64,000 nucleotides of DNA from Phytopythium helicoides (lineage: Eukaryota; Oomycota; Peronosporomycetes; Pythiales; Pythiaceae). The translations under genes and the position numbers were made by a program. The stretch covers positions 620,001-684,000 of the forward strand of contig JANFNE010000012.1 in NCBI GenBank assembly GCA_024867545.1, given 5' to 3'. The notes under the pieces are model-generated. The model was not told where the DNA came from and ran no database searches. It was given only the letters and a program-made list of their open reading frames with translations. Within the stretch, counting starts at the first letter, position 1. The number at the start of each line of letters is the position of its first letter. Below, one piece after another: positions 10,110-19,501 of the stretch.

Positions 10110-11628
10110 ATGGCGACCAGGATCTCGGGCGACGGCAGATTCGATGCAGAGTCTCTACACGACACCGACGTCAACCAAGTTGCGATCATCGAGGATCTGG
10201 AAGTCACCTCGGCATGCGCAGAGCTTGCGATTCAGTTGCGCCTCATGGGTCCTGTGGTGCTGACATCTGCACTCGAGTTCTTCCCTGAGAGCGCGACCAC
10301 AATCCTAGCTGGTCACATCGACTCCCCAAACACCAGCCAATGTGTAGCAGCACTCGCGCTCTCGAACATCGTACGTTGCTGTTATTGGACTTTCGTGCAA
10401 TCTTGAAACTCAACAGCCTTGCTGACATGCGCAGTTCACTAACATTTCGGCCTACTCGATCGGATTCGGCTTCATGTCGGCGCTCGACACGCTGTGCTCG
10501 CAAGCCCATGGCGCACAGCAAACGCACCGGATCGGTATCTACTTCCAGTCAGGAGTGCTCGTCACACTGGCGCTCCTGTTTCCCGTCTTCCTCATCAACT
10601 GGTACTCGTCCAGCATTCTGCTGCTGCTCGGTCAAGACCCCGACGTGGCCATCCTCGCTCAGAGCTACTCGCGCTACGTGCTGCTTGGTATCCCATTCAA
10701 CTTCGCCTATGAGCTCGTGCGGCGTGTACTGCAAGCTCAAGGCATCGTGTCGCCACTCGTGGCCATCGCCGCGATAGGGAATGTCGTTGCCGTCGCGATG
10801 GGCTACTGGCTTGCGTTCCACACGAGCATGGGGTTTCTTGGTCTCGCACTCGCGAACGCGTTGGGCTACATCGTGATGCCGCTACTGCTGGTCGTCTACT
10901 TCTCCCTCCGACCGCATCATCTATCGCAGTGGTGGTGCGGGTGGAACTTGCGCGAGGCAAAGAGGCACATCGGTCTGTTCGTGCATCTCGGCGGTCCCGG
11001 CATGGCCATGCTTCTCATGGAGTGGGGAGCCTTCGAAGTGCTGTCACTGCTCGCGGGTGTGCTGCCGAACCCCGTCACCTCCATGAGTGCGCACACGGTG
11101 GTGCTGAACGTGACCGAGCTGCTGTACATGGTGTTCATGGGAGTGGCGGTGGCTGCCACGATCCGCGTGGGGAACTGCATCGGCGCTGCCAAAACCAGAC
11201 AGGCGCAGCTGGCGAGTAAAGTGGCTCTGTCGCTTACTTTGTCAATGGCAGCGGTGCTCGCAGCAGTGATGCTAGCAGCGCATGAGAGTATTCCCCTGCT
11301 GTTCATCCAGGACCCCGCATCGGCTCGCCTCGCTGGTCACGTGCTGCAGCTGTGGGCCGTGTTCGCGGTGGTTGAAGCGCTTAACTGCGTGGCGCAGGGG
11401 ATTTTCCGAGGCGCCGGGAAGCAGAAAGTGGCTGCGAGGACCAACGCCGTCGCGTACTACTTGGTGGGCATCTCTTCCGCGGCTTTCGCTGCGTTCGCCG
11501 AGGACATGGGCTTGCTGGGTCTGTGGCTGGGCTTCGGCATCGGCGTCTGCAGCTCCGCGGGCACGCTGCTCTTCCTGATGGCTCGACGATGGAAGTGGCG
11601 CTCCGCGAGACTTGATACTCAATATTAG
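10110..11628 (+). CDS. MATE family efflux transporter, copy 1 (one intron)
   Basis: CDS is 10110-10370 joined to 10435-11628; the intron 10371-10434 (64 nt, GTACGT...GCGCAG) is phase 0. The product is about 484 aa with roughly 12 hydrophobic segments. The eukaryotic MATE motif MSALDTLCSQAHGAQ follows the splice site. Also visible are SMSAHTVVLNVTELLYM and ATIRVGNCIGA. MATE proteins export drugs, metabolites or organic cations with H+ or Na+ coupling at the plasma membrane or vacuole; the substrate is unknown. From 10311 to 11598, including the intron (63/64 identical), it is nearly identical to MATE 2 at 26748-28035. Outside that tract they diverge. The C-terminus lacks the WSELTVD tail of copies 2 and 3 and ends RSARLDTQY. 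Only 37 bp separate its stop from the HDAC start. Confidence 0.93.
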
Positions 11629-11665
11629 TTTTCTGCCTCCGCAACCGACGGCCGAGCGCAGCCCC

Positions 11666-14107
11666 ATGGCGCCGCTGAGCGACGACGACAGCGACGACTC
11701 GACGGCCGGCGGCGCGCGCGCGGCCTTCCTGCTGCACGACCTGGCGGAGCGCGGGGACCTGGCGCGCCTGCTCGCGCTGCTCCCGCCGAAATCGGCGCAG
11801 CAGAGCGCGCAGGCGGCCGCGGACACCGCGGACGAGCCCGGCGAGTCGCGCCTGGCCGTCATGCGCGCCGAGAGCTGCCTGCTGGAGAAGGACGACATGG
11901 GCTGCTTGCCCGTGCACGTGGCCGTCATCCACCGCCAGCTCGAGAGCGCGCGCCACCTGCTGCGCTACTCGGAGCCGCTGGCCGGCGCCATGCTACGCAT
12001 CAAGTGCGGCGAGTTCGCCACGCCGTTCGCGCATCTCGTGCTGCGTACCGGCGCATTGGACAGAGCCTTCTGCGACGCCGTCATCGCCGAGCTCTGCGGC
12101 GACCAGGCCCAGCGCTCTGCTGATTTCCGCGCGCTGCTGCTCGATAAGCTCACGGCCAGGGACGAGGACGGCAACAACGTGCTGCACCTCTGCGCCGCCA
12201 ACGACCTGCTCGAGAGCATGCAGCTGCTCGCGACCTTCATCGAAACCGAGAGCGGCGACAATGGCAAGCAAGCAGTGCGTGCGCTGCTGGAAAAGGGCAA
12301 CAAGGTCGGCTTCCGCCCTCTCCACATGGCCATGAAGCTCCAGAGTGAGCGAGTTGCTGCCGCACTCATCGACACCTACAAGGTCAACGTCAACTCGCGC
12401 TCGTCGCTGCAGCAGACGCCCGCACACATTGCTGCGCTCACGGGCTTCCAGGCAGGCGCCGCGATGATAGCCGCGTCGGGACGCGCAGATTTGACCATCA
12501 CGGATCTCTGGGGACACACAGCCGCCGAGACCGCCGCCAAGTGCAAGTTTGCCGGGATTGAGGCGGTGCTTCTTGACCCCAGCGCAGATCCAAGCGAAGC
12601 AGATGCGGCCACGCATGAAACGCGCTTTCTGTTCCACGACGAGGCGCTTCTGCATCTTCCACTGTCGAGGCATCAGCGCGGCGGTCCAGAGTTGCCAGCC
12701 GAGAATCCCGAGCGCGTCGCAACGCTCATCGACGAGCGCTACGGGATCTTGCGCTCTCGAGAATTCCAAGACAAATACGTTGTATGGGACTCGGCTGTTG
12801 AGCGCGCTGACATTGCCGATGTGCTGCGAGTGCACGAGTTCCAGTACATCGACAAGCTCCGCCAGCGTTGTGACGAGCTGAGGAGTGCGGACGGAAGTGA
12901 AGCCGAGTCTACCGCAACGTTTGCGTGGGACTACGACACTGCTCTCTCGCTTCGGTCGTACGACGCTGCATTCCGCGCTGCGGGTGCTGTCTGCAAAGCT
13001 GTCGACGAGGTCATTGATGGCTCGAGCACCAATGCGTTCTGCATCGTTCGCCCGCCCGGCCACCACGCTGGACCAGTGGGCAAGGTCGTGTGCGACAACG
13101 ATCCCGAAGGCAGCTTGGGCTTCTGCTTGCTGAACAACGTGGCCGTCGGTGCAGCCTACGCGCGCGCACACTATAAGCGACGTGGCATCCACAAGATTGC
13201 GATCCTAGACATGGACGTCCATCACGGTAACGGCACAGAGGAGATTGTGAGGCAGCTGGTACCGACTACGCGGGCGTGTGCGTACGAAACACCCTATGGC
13301 GCTGGCACGCAGATCGTGCACGCGTACAAACCGTGGCGCGACGAGCATGACGCGGAGAACGTGTTCTTCTGCTCGGTGCATGGCTACGGACACAAGGAGG
13401 AGGACGGCGTCCAGCACGATGCGTGGTTCTATCCTGGCTCTGGCGAGTCAGGCGTCGATGCCAGCTCTCCACTTATCTTCAATGTCGGACTTGGAGTCAA
13501 TCATGATGGCGGCAGTGCAAGCGCGTCCGTGTCTCGCCTCAAGTGGCGCAGCGCGCTCCGCGACCACGTGCTGCCCAAGCTGCGAGCGTTCTCGCCGGAT
13601 TTGATCTTCCTGTCGTCTGGCTTTGACGCGCACAAGAAGGAGCGCGTCAACTGGGGGTACGTGTCGCTGCTTGAGCAGGACTACGAGTGGCTCGTGCAGC
13701 ATGTGAAGCGCATCGCCAACTCGTGCTGCGACGGCCGGCTCATCTCGGTGCTGGAGGGAGGCTACAACTACTACGGCCGCATCGTGTCCCCGCTCGCTCG
13801 CAGTGTTGCTGCCCATGCGCGCGCGCTCATTAGTCCTGCTCGAGACGAGTGGGACGAAGAAGATGTCGCCAAGGAGGCTGCCCACGAGCGCTCGATCCTC
13901 GACAACTACCTAAACGCTGCGGCTTCGCGAGCGTCAGGCACGGATGGCGTCGTGGTGCAGGTCCCCGTCGTGAAGAAGCGCAAGCCAGCGGTGCAGCAAG
14001 CAGACGAGCCAGAGCCACGCGCACGCAGCAAGCGCAACCGCAAGGCCGTGGACTACGTGGCGCTCGCCAAGGAGCTGGCGGACGAGGCCAAGCAGCCAGC
14101 CAAGTAG
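11666..14107 (+). CDS. Ankyrin-repeat class II histone deacetylase
   Basis: 813 aa from the ATG at 11666; upstream in-frame codons lack an ATG. Residues about 75-300 are ankyrin-like repeats (GCLPVHVAVIHRQLESARHLL; GNNVLHLCAANDLLESMQLL; GFRPLHMAMKLQSERVAAALI; QTPAHIAALTGFQAGAAMI). Residues about 310-720 are an HDAC domain with RPPGHHAG (about 461), DMDVHHGNGT (about 515, zinc and charge-relay residues), SGFDAH (about 651) and LEGGYN (about 695). The tyrosine in EGGY is kept, unlike class IIa enzymes, so it should be catalytically active. The tail is rich in Lys/Arg (KKRKP, RSKRNRK) and probably a nuclear localisation signal. It removes acetyl groups from histone or other lysines; the ankyrin part is likely a docking surface. 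Single exon, 37 bp downstream of MATE 1. Confidence 0.95.
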   Translation: MAPLSDDDSDDSTAGGARAAFLLHDLAERGDLARLLALLPPKSAQQSAQAAADTADEPGESRLAVMRAESCLLEKDDMGCLPVHVAVIHRQLESARHLLRYSEPLAGAMLRIKCGEFATPFAHLVLRTGALDRAFCDAVIAELCGDQAQRSADFRALLLDKLTARDEDGNNVLHLCAANDLLESMQLLATFIETESGDNGKQAVRALLEKGNKVGFRPLHMAMKLQSERVAAALIDTYKVNVNSRSSLQQTPAHIAALTGFQAGAAMIAASGRADLTITDLWGHTAAETAAKCKFAGIEAVLLDPSADPSEADAATHETRFLFHDEALLHLPLSRHQRGGPELPAENPERVATLIDERYGILRSREFQDKYVVWDSAVERADIADVLRVHEFQYIDKLRQRCDELRSADGSEAESTATFAWDYDTALSLRSYDAAFRAAGAVCKAVDEVIDGSSTNAFCIVRPPGHHAGPVGKVVCDNDPEGSLGFCLLNNVAVGAAYARAHYKRRGIHKIAILDMDVHHGNGTEEIVRQLVPTTRACAYETPYGAGTQIVHAYKPWRDEHDAENVFFCSVHGYGHKEEDGVQHDAWFYPGSGESGVDASSPLIFNVGLGVNHDGGSASASVSRLKWRSALRDHVLPKLRAFSPDLIFLSSGFDAHKKERVNWGYVSLLEQDYEWLVQHVKRIANSCCDGRLISVLEGGYNYYGRIVSPLARSVAAHARALISPARDEWDEEDVAKEAAHERSILDNYLNAAASRASGTDGVVVQVPVVKKRKPAVQQADEPEPRARSKRNRKAVDYVALAKELADEAKQPAK

Positions 14108-14332
14108 AACACGTTGAAGCCACAGAAACGAGGGAATTGAACGTAGAGGATTGGCAGGTGCACGACGTCACGACCGGTTCTGAACGAAAAGAGTTCGGAC
14201 CAGACCTTGTCAGGCTTGACAAGAGCGTTACTGCGTAGCTGCTCGCCTTGTAGGTACCAGCCACCTCTATTCCACTCCACGGCAGCACTCCGCCGTAGCT
14301 CGCAGGCGCTCTACGTACACGCTCCAGCGCCC

Positions 14333-15775
14333 ATGGCTCGGACCTCGTGGGCGTCGCTGGTCGCCGTCTGCGCCGCGGTGGCGCTCCCGCAGGCGCTCGC
14401 GGCCACCGAGAAGCTCGTGACGTCGTGCTCGGCCAACCTCTCGGACGCGACGGCGCCCGTACGCGCGCCGCTGGCCGTGCAGATCGGCGACGATGCTACC
14501 GAGCAGCTCATCGCCTTCCTGACCGAGTCACCCGTCGGCGAGTTCCTGCTCTCGAGCGAGGGCAGCACGTGCATCGCCAACATGAACGGCACCATGCTGG
14601 GCGAGGCGCTGGTCGACGGATTTGCCTCGGGCTCGTGTGCGACGGCACTTGACGTGATGGACATCCCGTTTGTGCAGGCGGCGCTGGGCAACCTCACGGA
14701 CAGCTCGAGCTCGGGCTCGGGCTCGGACGGACTCAGCGCCTTTGTGCGCGACATCCCAAACATCCCCAGCTCCGAGATCGAAACCTTCTGCTCGCTTTAC
14801 GTAGGCGACGTGGTCACCTGTTTACGCTCACAGGTGCTACCTTCGCTGACCACGCTGCGTGCCAAGTACTCGGACGGTTGCTGCGATGCCTGGGATGACG
14901 CCTCGGTCGCTGACTACGGCTACACCGTGTCGGGCAAGATCATCAAGATTGCGCAGCTCTTGGGGGACATCATGTGCGCCACGCAGACGCCGACAGCCGA
15001 CAGCGACGCGTCGGGCTCAAGCCAGCGCTGTGGTGTCACCTTCCGCGATGCGTGGGTGCCCACGACGACCATCAACGTGACCGTGACCGACTCGGATTCA
15101 GACTCGGGCTCGGATAGCGGGAGCGATGGCACCACGACGCGGGTCGAGATCATCACGACGGCCGAGCTACTCGCAGCGTCACTTGCCACGAACCTCCAGA
15201 TCCCAACCGATGAGATGTGCCTTGCAGCTGAGGGCGAGGCGTACAACGATACGCAGGGAAACGCAGTCACCGCTGCTACAACCACCTACACTGAGTCAGG
15301 CTGCGTCGTCGCACTTGATCGATTCGCCACGTGGGTGTCCAAGCTGCCTCTAGTGTCGTCGTCGTCATCATCCTCAAGCTCTGGCTCGAGCTCCCTGTCT
15401 TCGATTCTGGAGACAGCCTTTTCCTCGGATGGTGACTGCGTTGATGGCAGCACGTTCCTCTCGGCTATCAGTGCATATCTCCCGTCAGGAGTCGCAGATG
15501 CAGCCAGCACAGCCATGGCTAGTGCTTGCGTCCACATCCCGACCGTGTACGCGGATGCCTGCACGTACTCGCGCGCTGCAACACTCATTGACTGGGACTA
15601 CGAGCCTGCACGTGCAAGTCAGGGAGGCTCCGAATCCGAAGAAGAGGCTGCGTCGGACATCAACTCGATCGCGACAGTTGCCCCGAATGTGTCGTCGGAT
15701 TCGTTGGCGTATAGATCAGCCGTCAAGACGGTCGCTATTGCTGCCGCGGCCACCGTGGTGCTTGTTGGAGCCTAG
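14333..15775 (+). CDS. Secreted, probably GPI-anchored Ser/Cys-rich protein of unknown function
   Basis: 480 aa. The ATG at 14333 gives a textbook signal peptide (TSWASLVAVCAAVALPQALA, cleavage near residue 23). The mature part has many paired cysteines, sequons (NLS, NGT, NLT, NVT, NDT, NVS), and Ser/Gly/Asp linkers (SSSSGSGSDG, DSDSDSGSDSGSD, nine-serine run near 15360-15380). The protein has at least two similar cysteine blocks (EMCLAAEGEAYNDT...SGCVVALDRFATWV resembles STCIANMNGTMLGEALV...GSCATALDVMDIPFV), suggesting internal duplication. It ends in a hydrophobic stretch (TVAIAAAATVVLVGA) without a cytosolic tail, as in GPI-anchored precursors. The likely location is the outer plasma membrane or cell wall. 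I recognise no family; an elicitin fold is not supported. Confidence 0.85.
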   Translation: MARTSWASLVAVCAAVALPQALAATEKLVTSCSANLSDATAPVRAPLAVQIGDDATEQLIAFLTESPVGEFLLSSEGSTCIANMNGTMLGEALVDGFASGSCATALDVMDIPFVQAALGNLTDSSSSGSGSDGLSAFVRDIPNIPSSEIETFCSLYVGDVVTCLRSQVLPSLTTLRAKYSDGCCDAWDDASVADYGYTVSGKIIKIAQLLGDIMCATQTPTADSDASGSSQRCGVTFRDAWVPTTTINVTVTDSDSDSGSDSGSDGTTTRVEIITTAELLAASLATNLQIPTDEMCLAAEGEAYNDTQGNAVTAATTTYTESGCVVALDRFATWVSKLPLVSSSSSSSSSGSSSLSSILETAFSSDGDCVDGSTFLSAISAYLPSGVADAASTAMASACVHIPTVYADACTYSRAATLIDWDYEPARASQGGSESEEEAASDINSIATVAPNVSSDSLAYRSAVKTVAIAAAATVVLVGA

Positions 15776-15969
15776 GGTGAACAATTTTGCTGAGGTGCAT
15801 GTGGATGATATCGTACAATATGAACGAGATCGTTGTCTGTTTCTCGCTCGAGCTCAGCTTCTGGGTCTTGATTCAAGTTTGTTCAATCCAGAACCAAAAC
15901 GTGAACTCCCTGAGAATGCTCTGCAACTTCACGGAGAGGTCTTGAAGTCCACGATGCGGTTGTGAGCCT

Positions 15970-15982
15970 TCATTTCCCGATT
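15970..15982 (+). promoter_or_regulatory. Inr-like element of MFS 1
   Basis: TCATTTCCCGATT lies about 60 bp before the MFS 1 start and fits the oomycete initiator core TCATTYYNCAWTT with one mismatch. The match is short, so confidence is modest. Confidence 0.4.
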
Positions 15983-16041
15983 GTACCCCTCAAGACCAAG
16001 TAGCATTTCCCTGAGAGCCCTCCCGAAGTCTCCAAGTCAGC

Positions 16042-17598
16042 ATGGCGCCGGCCGACAATGTCGAGGCCGTGCAGCTGATCACGCGCCGCATCGACTCGGT
16101 GGGCGAGCGCGGCAAGCCGCTGGCCTTTGGGCTGTCGTGGTACTACATCCGCCTCATCCTGCTCACGGGCATCGGCTGGGCCATGGACTCGATGGAGACG
16201 TTCGTCTTCACCTATTGCGGCGCGCTCATCGCAGAGGACATCCCGCAGTCGTCGGCACAGGCGGCCTTCCTGGGCGGCGCCGTCTTCGTCGGCTCCTTCA
16301 TCGGCTCCTTCCCCTTCGGCACGCTCGCCGACAAGTACGGCCGCCGACCCATGTTCATGGTCACGATCGTCATCTTCCTCTTCGGCCTCGCCTTCTGCGG
16401 CTTCAGCTGGAACGTCACCTCCATCACCTTTGCGCGCATCATCTCGGGCATCGGCCTCGGCGGAGAGTTGCCCGTCGCCTCCACGCTCGTGCAGGAGCTG
16501 TCGCCCAAGAAGACGCGCGGCAAGATCATCGTGCTGCTCGAGTCGTTCTGGGCAATCGGCTGCATGCTTGCCGTCGTGTTCGCCTACGGTGTCGCGCCGC
16601 ACGTGGGCTGGCGCGAGACCTTCTACATCCTGTGCATCCCCGTCGTGTACGCGGGTGCCATCCGCTTCCTCATCCCCGAGTCACCCAAGTGGCTCGCGAG
16701 CGTCGGCCGGTATGACGAGGCCGTGGCCATCGTCGAGTCCATCGAGCGCGCGCACGGACTCGAGCCGTTCGACGAGAAGAGCGACATGGTTGAGACTGCT
16801 GCTCCGATTGCGGCTGCTCCGGAACTGCCGGCGTCGCACCTCGCGCGTATCTTGCTTCTGTTCCGTCAGCCCTTCAGCGTGCGTACGACGGTGCTGTGGA
16901 CGCTGTGGTTCGGCATCTCGATGGCGTACTACGCCATCTTCATCTACCTGCCTGCGCTCATCGCACTCAACGGCTACAACGTGAACGGCAAGTGGCAGAC
17001 GATCCTCATCATCACTGCGTTCCAGCTGCCGGGGTACCTGTGTGCTGCGGCGCTGGTCGAGGTTGTGGGTCGCCGCCAGACGCTGGTGGCGTTCCTGATG
17101 GGTGCGTTCGCGTCCGCCATCGCCATGGGCTACGTGCCAGCTGAGGAGGTTCCAGTCATGGTCACGGGTTCGCTGCTGTCCTTCTTCATGCTCGGTGCCT
17201 GGGGCTGTGTGTACGCATACACTCCAGAGAACTACCCGACAGCCATCCGTGGCATGGGCTCGGCGTACCCGTCGGGGTTCAGTCGCATCGGTGCCTTCAG
17301 CGGACCGTACCTGTGCAAGTCCATGTTCACGCAGTGGGGCCTCACGCTGCACTCCATCATGTGGATCTTTGGCGCCGTGCTCGTCGTCATCTCTGCTGTC
17401 GTGCTCTTCTTCGGCTATGAGCCCAAGGGCAAGAACGTCGAGGCCTACGGCGACGCACCGGATAGCGCGGATGAGTCGCTGACACCGCTGGAAAACGCTG
17501 CGCTCTCGAGCAGCAGCGCAGTGCGAGGTGCGAGCTTCAGCAACGTCACCACGCCGTGTGCGAGTGAGCAGTTGTCAACGTCGTTTGGGGGCAAGTGA
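16042..17598 (+). CDS. MFS transporter, SV2/SVOP-NiaP-like, copy 1
   Basis: 518 aa, single exon, ATG at 16042. Twelve hydrophobic segments are visible, with the MFS motif GTLADKYGRRPMF between segments 2 and 3 and GIGLGGELPVASTLVQELSPKKTRG following segment 4, as in the SV2/SVOP, niacin and aromatic-acid transporter group. PESPKWL precedes the central cytosolic loop. PENYPTAIRGMGSAYPSGFSRIG is typical of the C-terminal half in this group. It likely moves an organic acid, vitamin or similar small solute with protons across the plasma membrane. The body (16030-17456) is virtually identical to MFS 2 (29105-30531, inverted); one amino-acid difference is seen (CGAL versus CGTL). The last about 45 residues (after EAYGDA) are unrelated to copy 2. 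Confidence 0.93.
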   Translation: MAPADNVEAVQLITRRIDSVGERGKPLAFGLSWYYIRLILLTGIGWAMDSMETFVFTYCGALIAEDIPQSSAQAAFLGGAVFVGSFIGSFPFGTLADKYGRRPMFMVTIVIFLFGLAFCGFSWNVTSITFARIISGIGLGGELPVASTLVQELSPKKTRGKIIVLLESFWAIGCMLAVVFAYGVAPHVGWRETFYILCIPVVYAGAIRFLIPESPKWLASVGRYDEAVAIVESIERAHGLEPFDEKSDMVETAAPIAAAPELPASHLARILLLFRQPFSVRTTVLWTLWFGISMAYYAIFIYLPALIALNGYNVNGKWQTILIITAFQLPGYLCAAALVEVVGRRQTLVAFLMGAFASAIAMGYVPAEEVPVMVTGSLLSFFMLGAWGCVYAYTPENYPTAIRGMGSAYPSGFSRIGAFSGPYLCKSMFTQWGLTLHSIMWIFGAVLVVISAVVLFFGYEPKGKNVEAYGDAPDSADESLTPLENAALSSSSAVRGASFSNVTTPCASEQLSTSFGGK

Positions 17599-17710
17599 CT
17601 CAAAGTCTTTGATTTTATATACTAAAGTCAAATGAGAGACGTTTTGAATAGGACACGTGTGCGATCTTGAAGCGTCGCGCATTTTGGATCCGTTCAGGAC
17701 CACTTCGCCG

Positions 17711-18394
17711 ATGGGCCAAGGTGCGAGCACGTCGACGACGTTGTGGTGCTGCTGCCGCCCCGACAGAGATGCAGCCGCTAAATACGTGAGCTCTGTGTCT
17801 CCTTGCGCTGTGTGCCACGCGTCCTCACACTCCCCCACTCGCCACAGCGACAACTGCACAATGAGCTTGAGAAGAAGAGCGCGTACGTCCCGCCGAGCGA
17901 AGCTGAGGTCCTACTACCTGTGGCGGCGGTACAAAGGCGACCGACGTCGTTTGTAGAGTCATTGCCGTTTGGACTCTCGGAGCTCGCGATCCCGAGCGCG
18001 CAAGACGGGTACCCGCCACCCTTCTTCAAGCGCCTAGACAAGTACATAAAGGACAATGGCTTCCGCGCGCACGATGTATTCCTAGCCATCGACCGAGACC
18101 AGGACCGCTGTCTCACGGTTGACGAGATGCTCTCGGGCTTTAGCCGAATCGAGTTTCATGTGCGTGAACTGTTGTAATCTTGGCCTGGTTTGACGAACCT
18201 AAACGTGACTCTTGTGCGCCGCGGGGCAGATTTCCAAGAAAGAAGAGCGCATGCTGCGCGAGTGGATGACGCAGATCGTTGGCCATGACCTGTCGTTCAA
18301 GGAATTCACGCTCGCACTCAAGCAGCGTGCGTCCCTCACGTCTCCGCAGCGCATCTCTATCCTCAAACTACAAGCCCAGCAAGGAGTACAGTAA
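17711..18394 (+). CDS. Small EF-hand protein with N-terminal acylation signals (two introns)
   Basis: Exons 17711-17785, 17848-18159 and 18230-18394; introns of 62 nt (GTGAGC...CCACAG) and 70 nt (GTGCGT...GGGCAG), both phase 0; 183 aa. The N-terminus MGQGASTST fits the N-myristoylation pattern (Gly2, Ser at position 6). It is followed by CCC, a probable palmitoylation site, so the protein should sit on a membrane. One canonical EF-hand loop is visible (DRDQDRCLTVDE, near 18091-18126), bound to calcium through D, D, D and E at positions 1, 3, 5 and 12. The remaining helices suggest a second, degenerate hand (IVGHDLSFKEFTLALKQR). The likely role is a calcium sensor. The coding track would be missed without splicing, since each exon lies in a different frame or context. 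Confidence 0.8.
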
Positions 18395-18682
18395 CCTCAC
18401 GGTGACTTTAACATGAAAAAGAGTGCACAAAGATGGCTTTTGCTTGCTTGCTACTTTTTTGCTGCAGTAGGTTGACGGCTATGCGTTCAACCGTATCCTA
18501 GCGACCTTGACAACCCCGAGTTGTTGCAAATGGCATCGTTGTTTCTGCAATTGTCATTCGACCCGTTCAGAGAGGAGGTCCTGCTCGCATGGGATGCAAT
18601 CCCAGCGGCTGGAGGAGATGAAGCCAAATGCTGTAGTGACTAACGATGATCATAGTGAGCGTCCACGTCAGTACCAGCAAAT

Positions 18683-18702
18683 CGGTTGTCAATTGACAAT
18701 CG
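18683..18702. promoter_or_regulatory. 20-bp near-palindrome
   Basis: CGGTTGTCAATTGACAATCG: the core TTGTCAATTGACAA is a perfect 14-bp palindrome and the flanks extend it with one mismatch. It could be a dimeric transcription-factor site. Confidence 0.35.
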
Positions 18703-19195
18703 ACGATTGTGCTGGTCGATCTGACAGTCTACAGTTGGCGCCAACTTCAAGTTGCCACCAAGTACTATACCGCATGCACCTCCCTTCAACAAGGCCGACG
18801 TTGTCTTTGCTGTTCTCCATCGCATTCCATCCGCGTCCATCGACTGCTGAAGTGGGTCGCGTTAATCTACGCTGCGCCGCCGTTCGTGCCTCTCGCAGTA
18901 CCGTTATTCGGCTCGACACGGCCATCATCCCCTCTATCGATGGAGCGCTGTCTACGATCGGCGATTTCACTCGCGCTCACTATGCCCTCGAGCCGTCCCA
19001 TGCACGCCGAGACATTTCGCCGTCGCCGCCCCACTCATACCACTTCCACGAGGAGAAAAATATCAGCAAGAAGGTGTCATTCGACCAAGCCAAAAAATCC
19101 GTCAGCAAGGGTGGAGATGGCGGCGCCATCCCACCACCGTGTTGACGAGCGCTGGCAATGGATGCCTTGGCTGCAACGCACCGATGACGCCACGG

Positions 19196-19214
19196 ATACC
19201 GGTCCAACCGGTAT
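19196..19214. promoter_or_regulatory. Perfect inverted repeat ATACCGGT-CCA-ACCGGTAT
   Basis: 8-bp arms with a 3-bp spacer, about 290 bp upstream of the P4-ATPase start. The symmetry suggests a dimeric binding site; no factor can be named. Confidence 0.4.
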
Positions 19215-19418
19215 TGATATCTCCAGCCATCCAAAAAGCGTCAGCTCGCACCTCACCTTGATCTCTCGCTTGGGTATCGTTTCTCGGGGCTGGATTTTCT
19301 GCGAGCATACGTTCTCTGTCGCGCTGGCGGCAGCCATATACTTATCCGAGAGCCTTCGCCCGCTCTCTGCGCCGCGCGTGGGTGCCCATACTCTCCTCGA
19401 GTCGCGCGCGTTCGTATG

Positions 19419-19432
19419 GGTATTTATATACC
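19419..19432 (+). promoter_or_regulatory. TATA-like element
   Basis: GGTATTTATATACC is an AT-rich, symmetrical element in otherwise GC-rich DNA, 70-83 bp before the P4-ATPase ATG. GCGTTCGTATGG just before it resembles the GCGTTTGTAT motif of the HSF region. Confidence 0.35.
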
Positions 19433-19501
19433 GCGGACACCCAGGCCTCGGCGCGGCGGCTTCCAGTGCGAGATTAGCCTCGCGAGAAAGGCCGCCGCTC
19501 C

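Larger units (their letters stand above)
18395..19501. other. Intergenic region and P4-ATPase promoter
   Basis: About 1.1 kb with no supportable gene; the overlapping open frames lack motifs. It contains a 20-bp near-palindrome at 18683-18702, a perfect 8+3+8 inverted repeat at 19196-19214 and a TATA-like symmetrical element at 19419-19432, listed separately. Confidence 0.5.
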
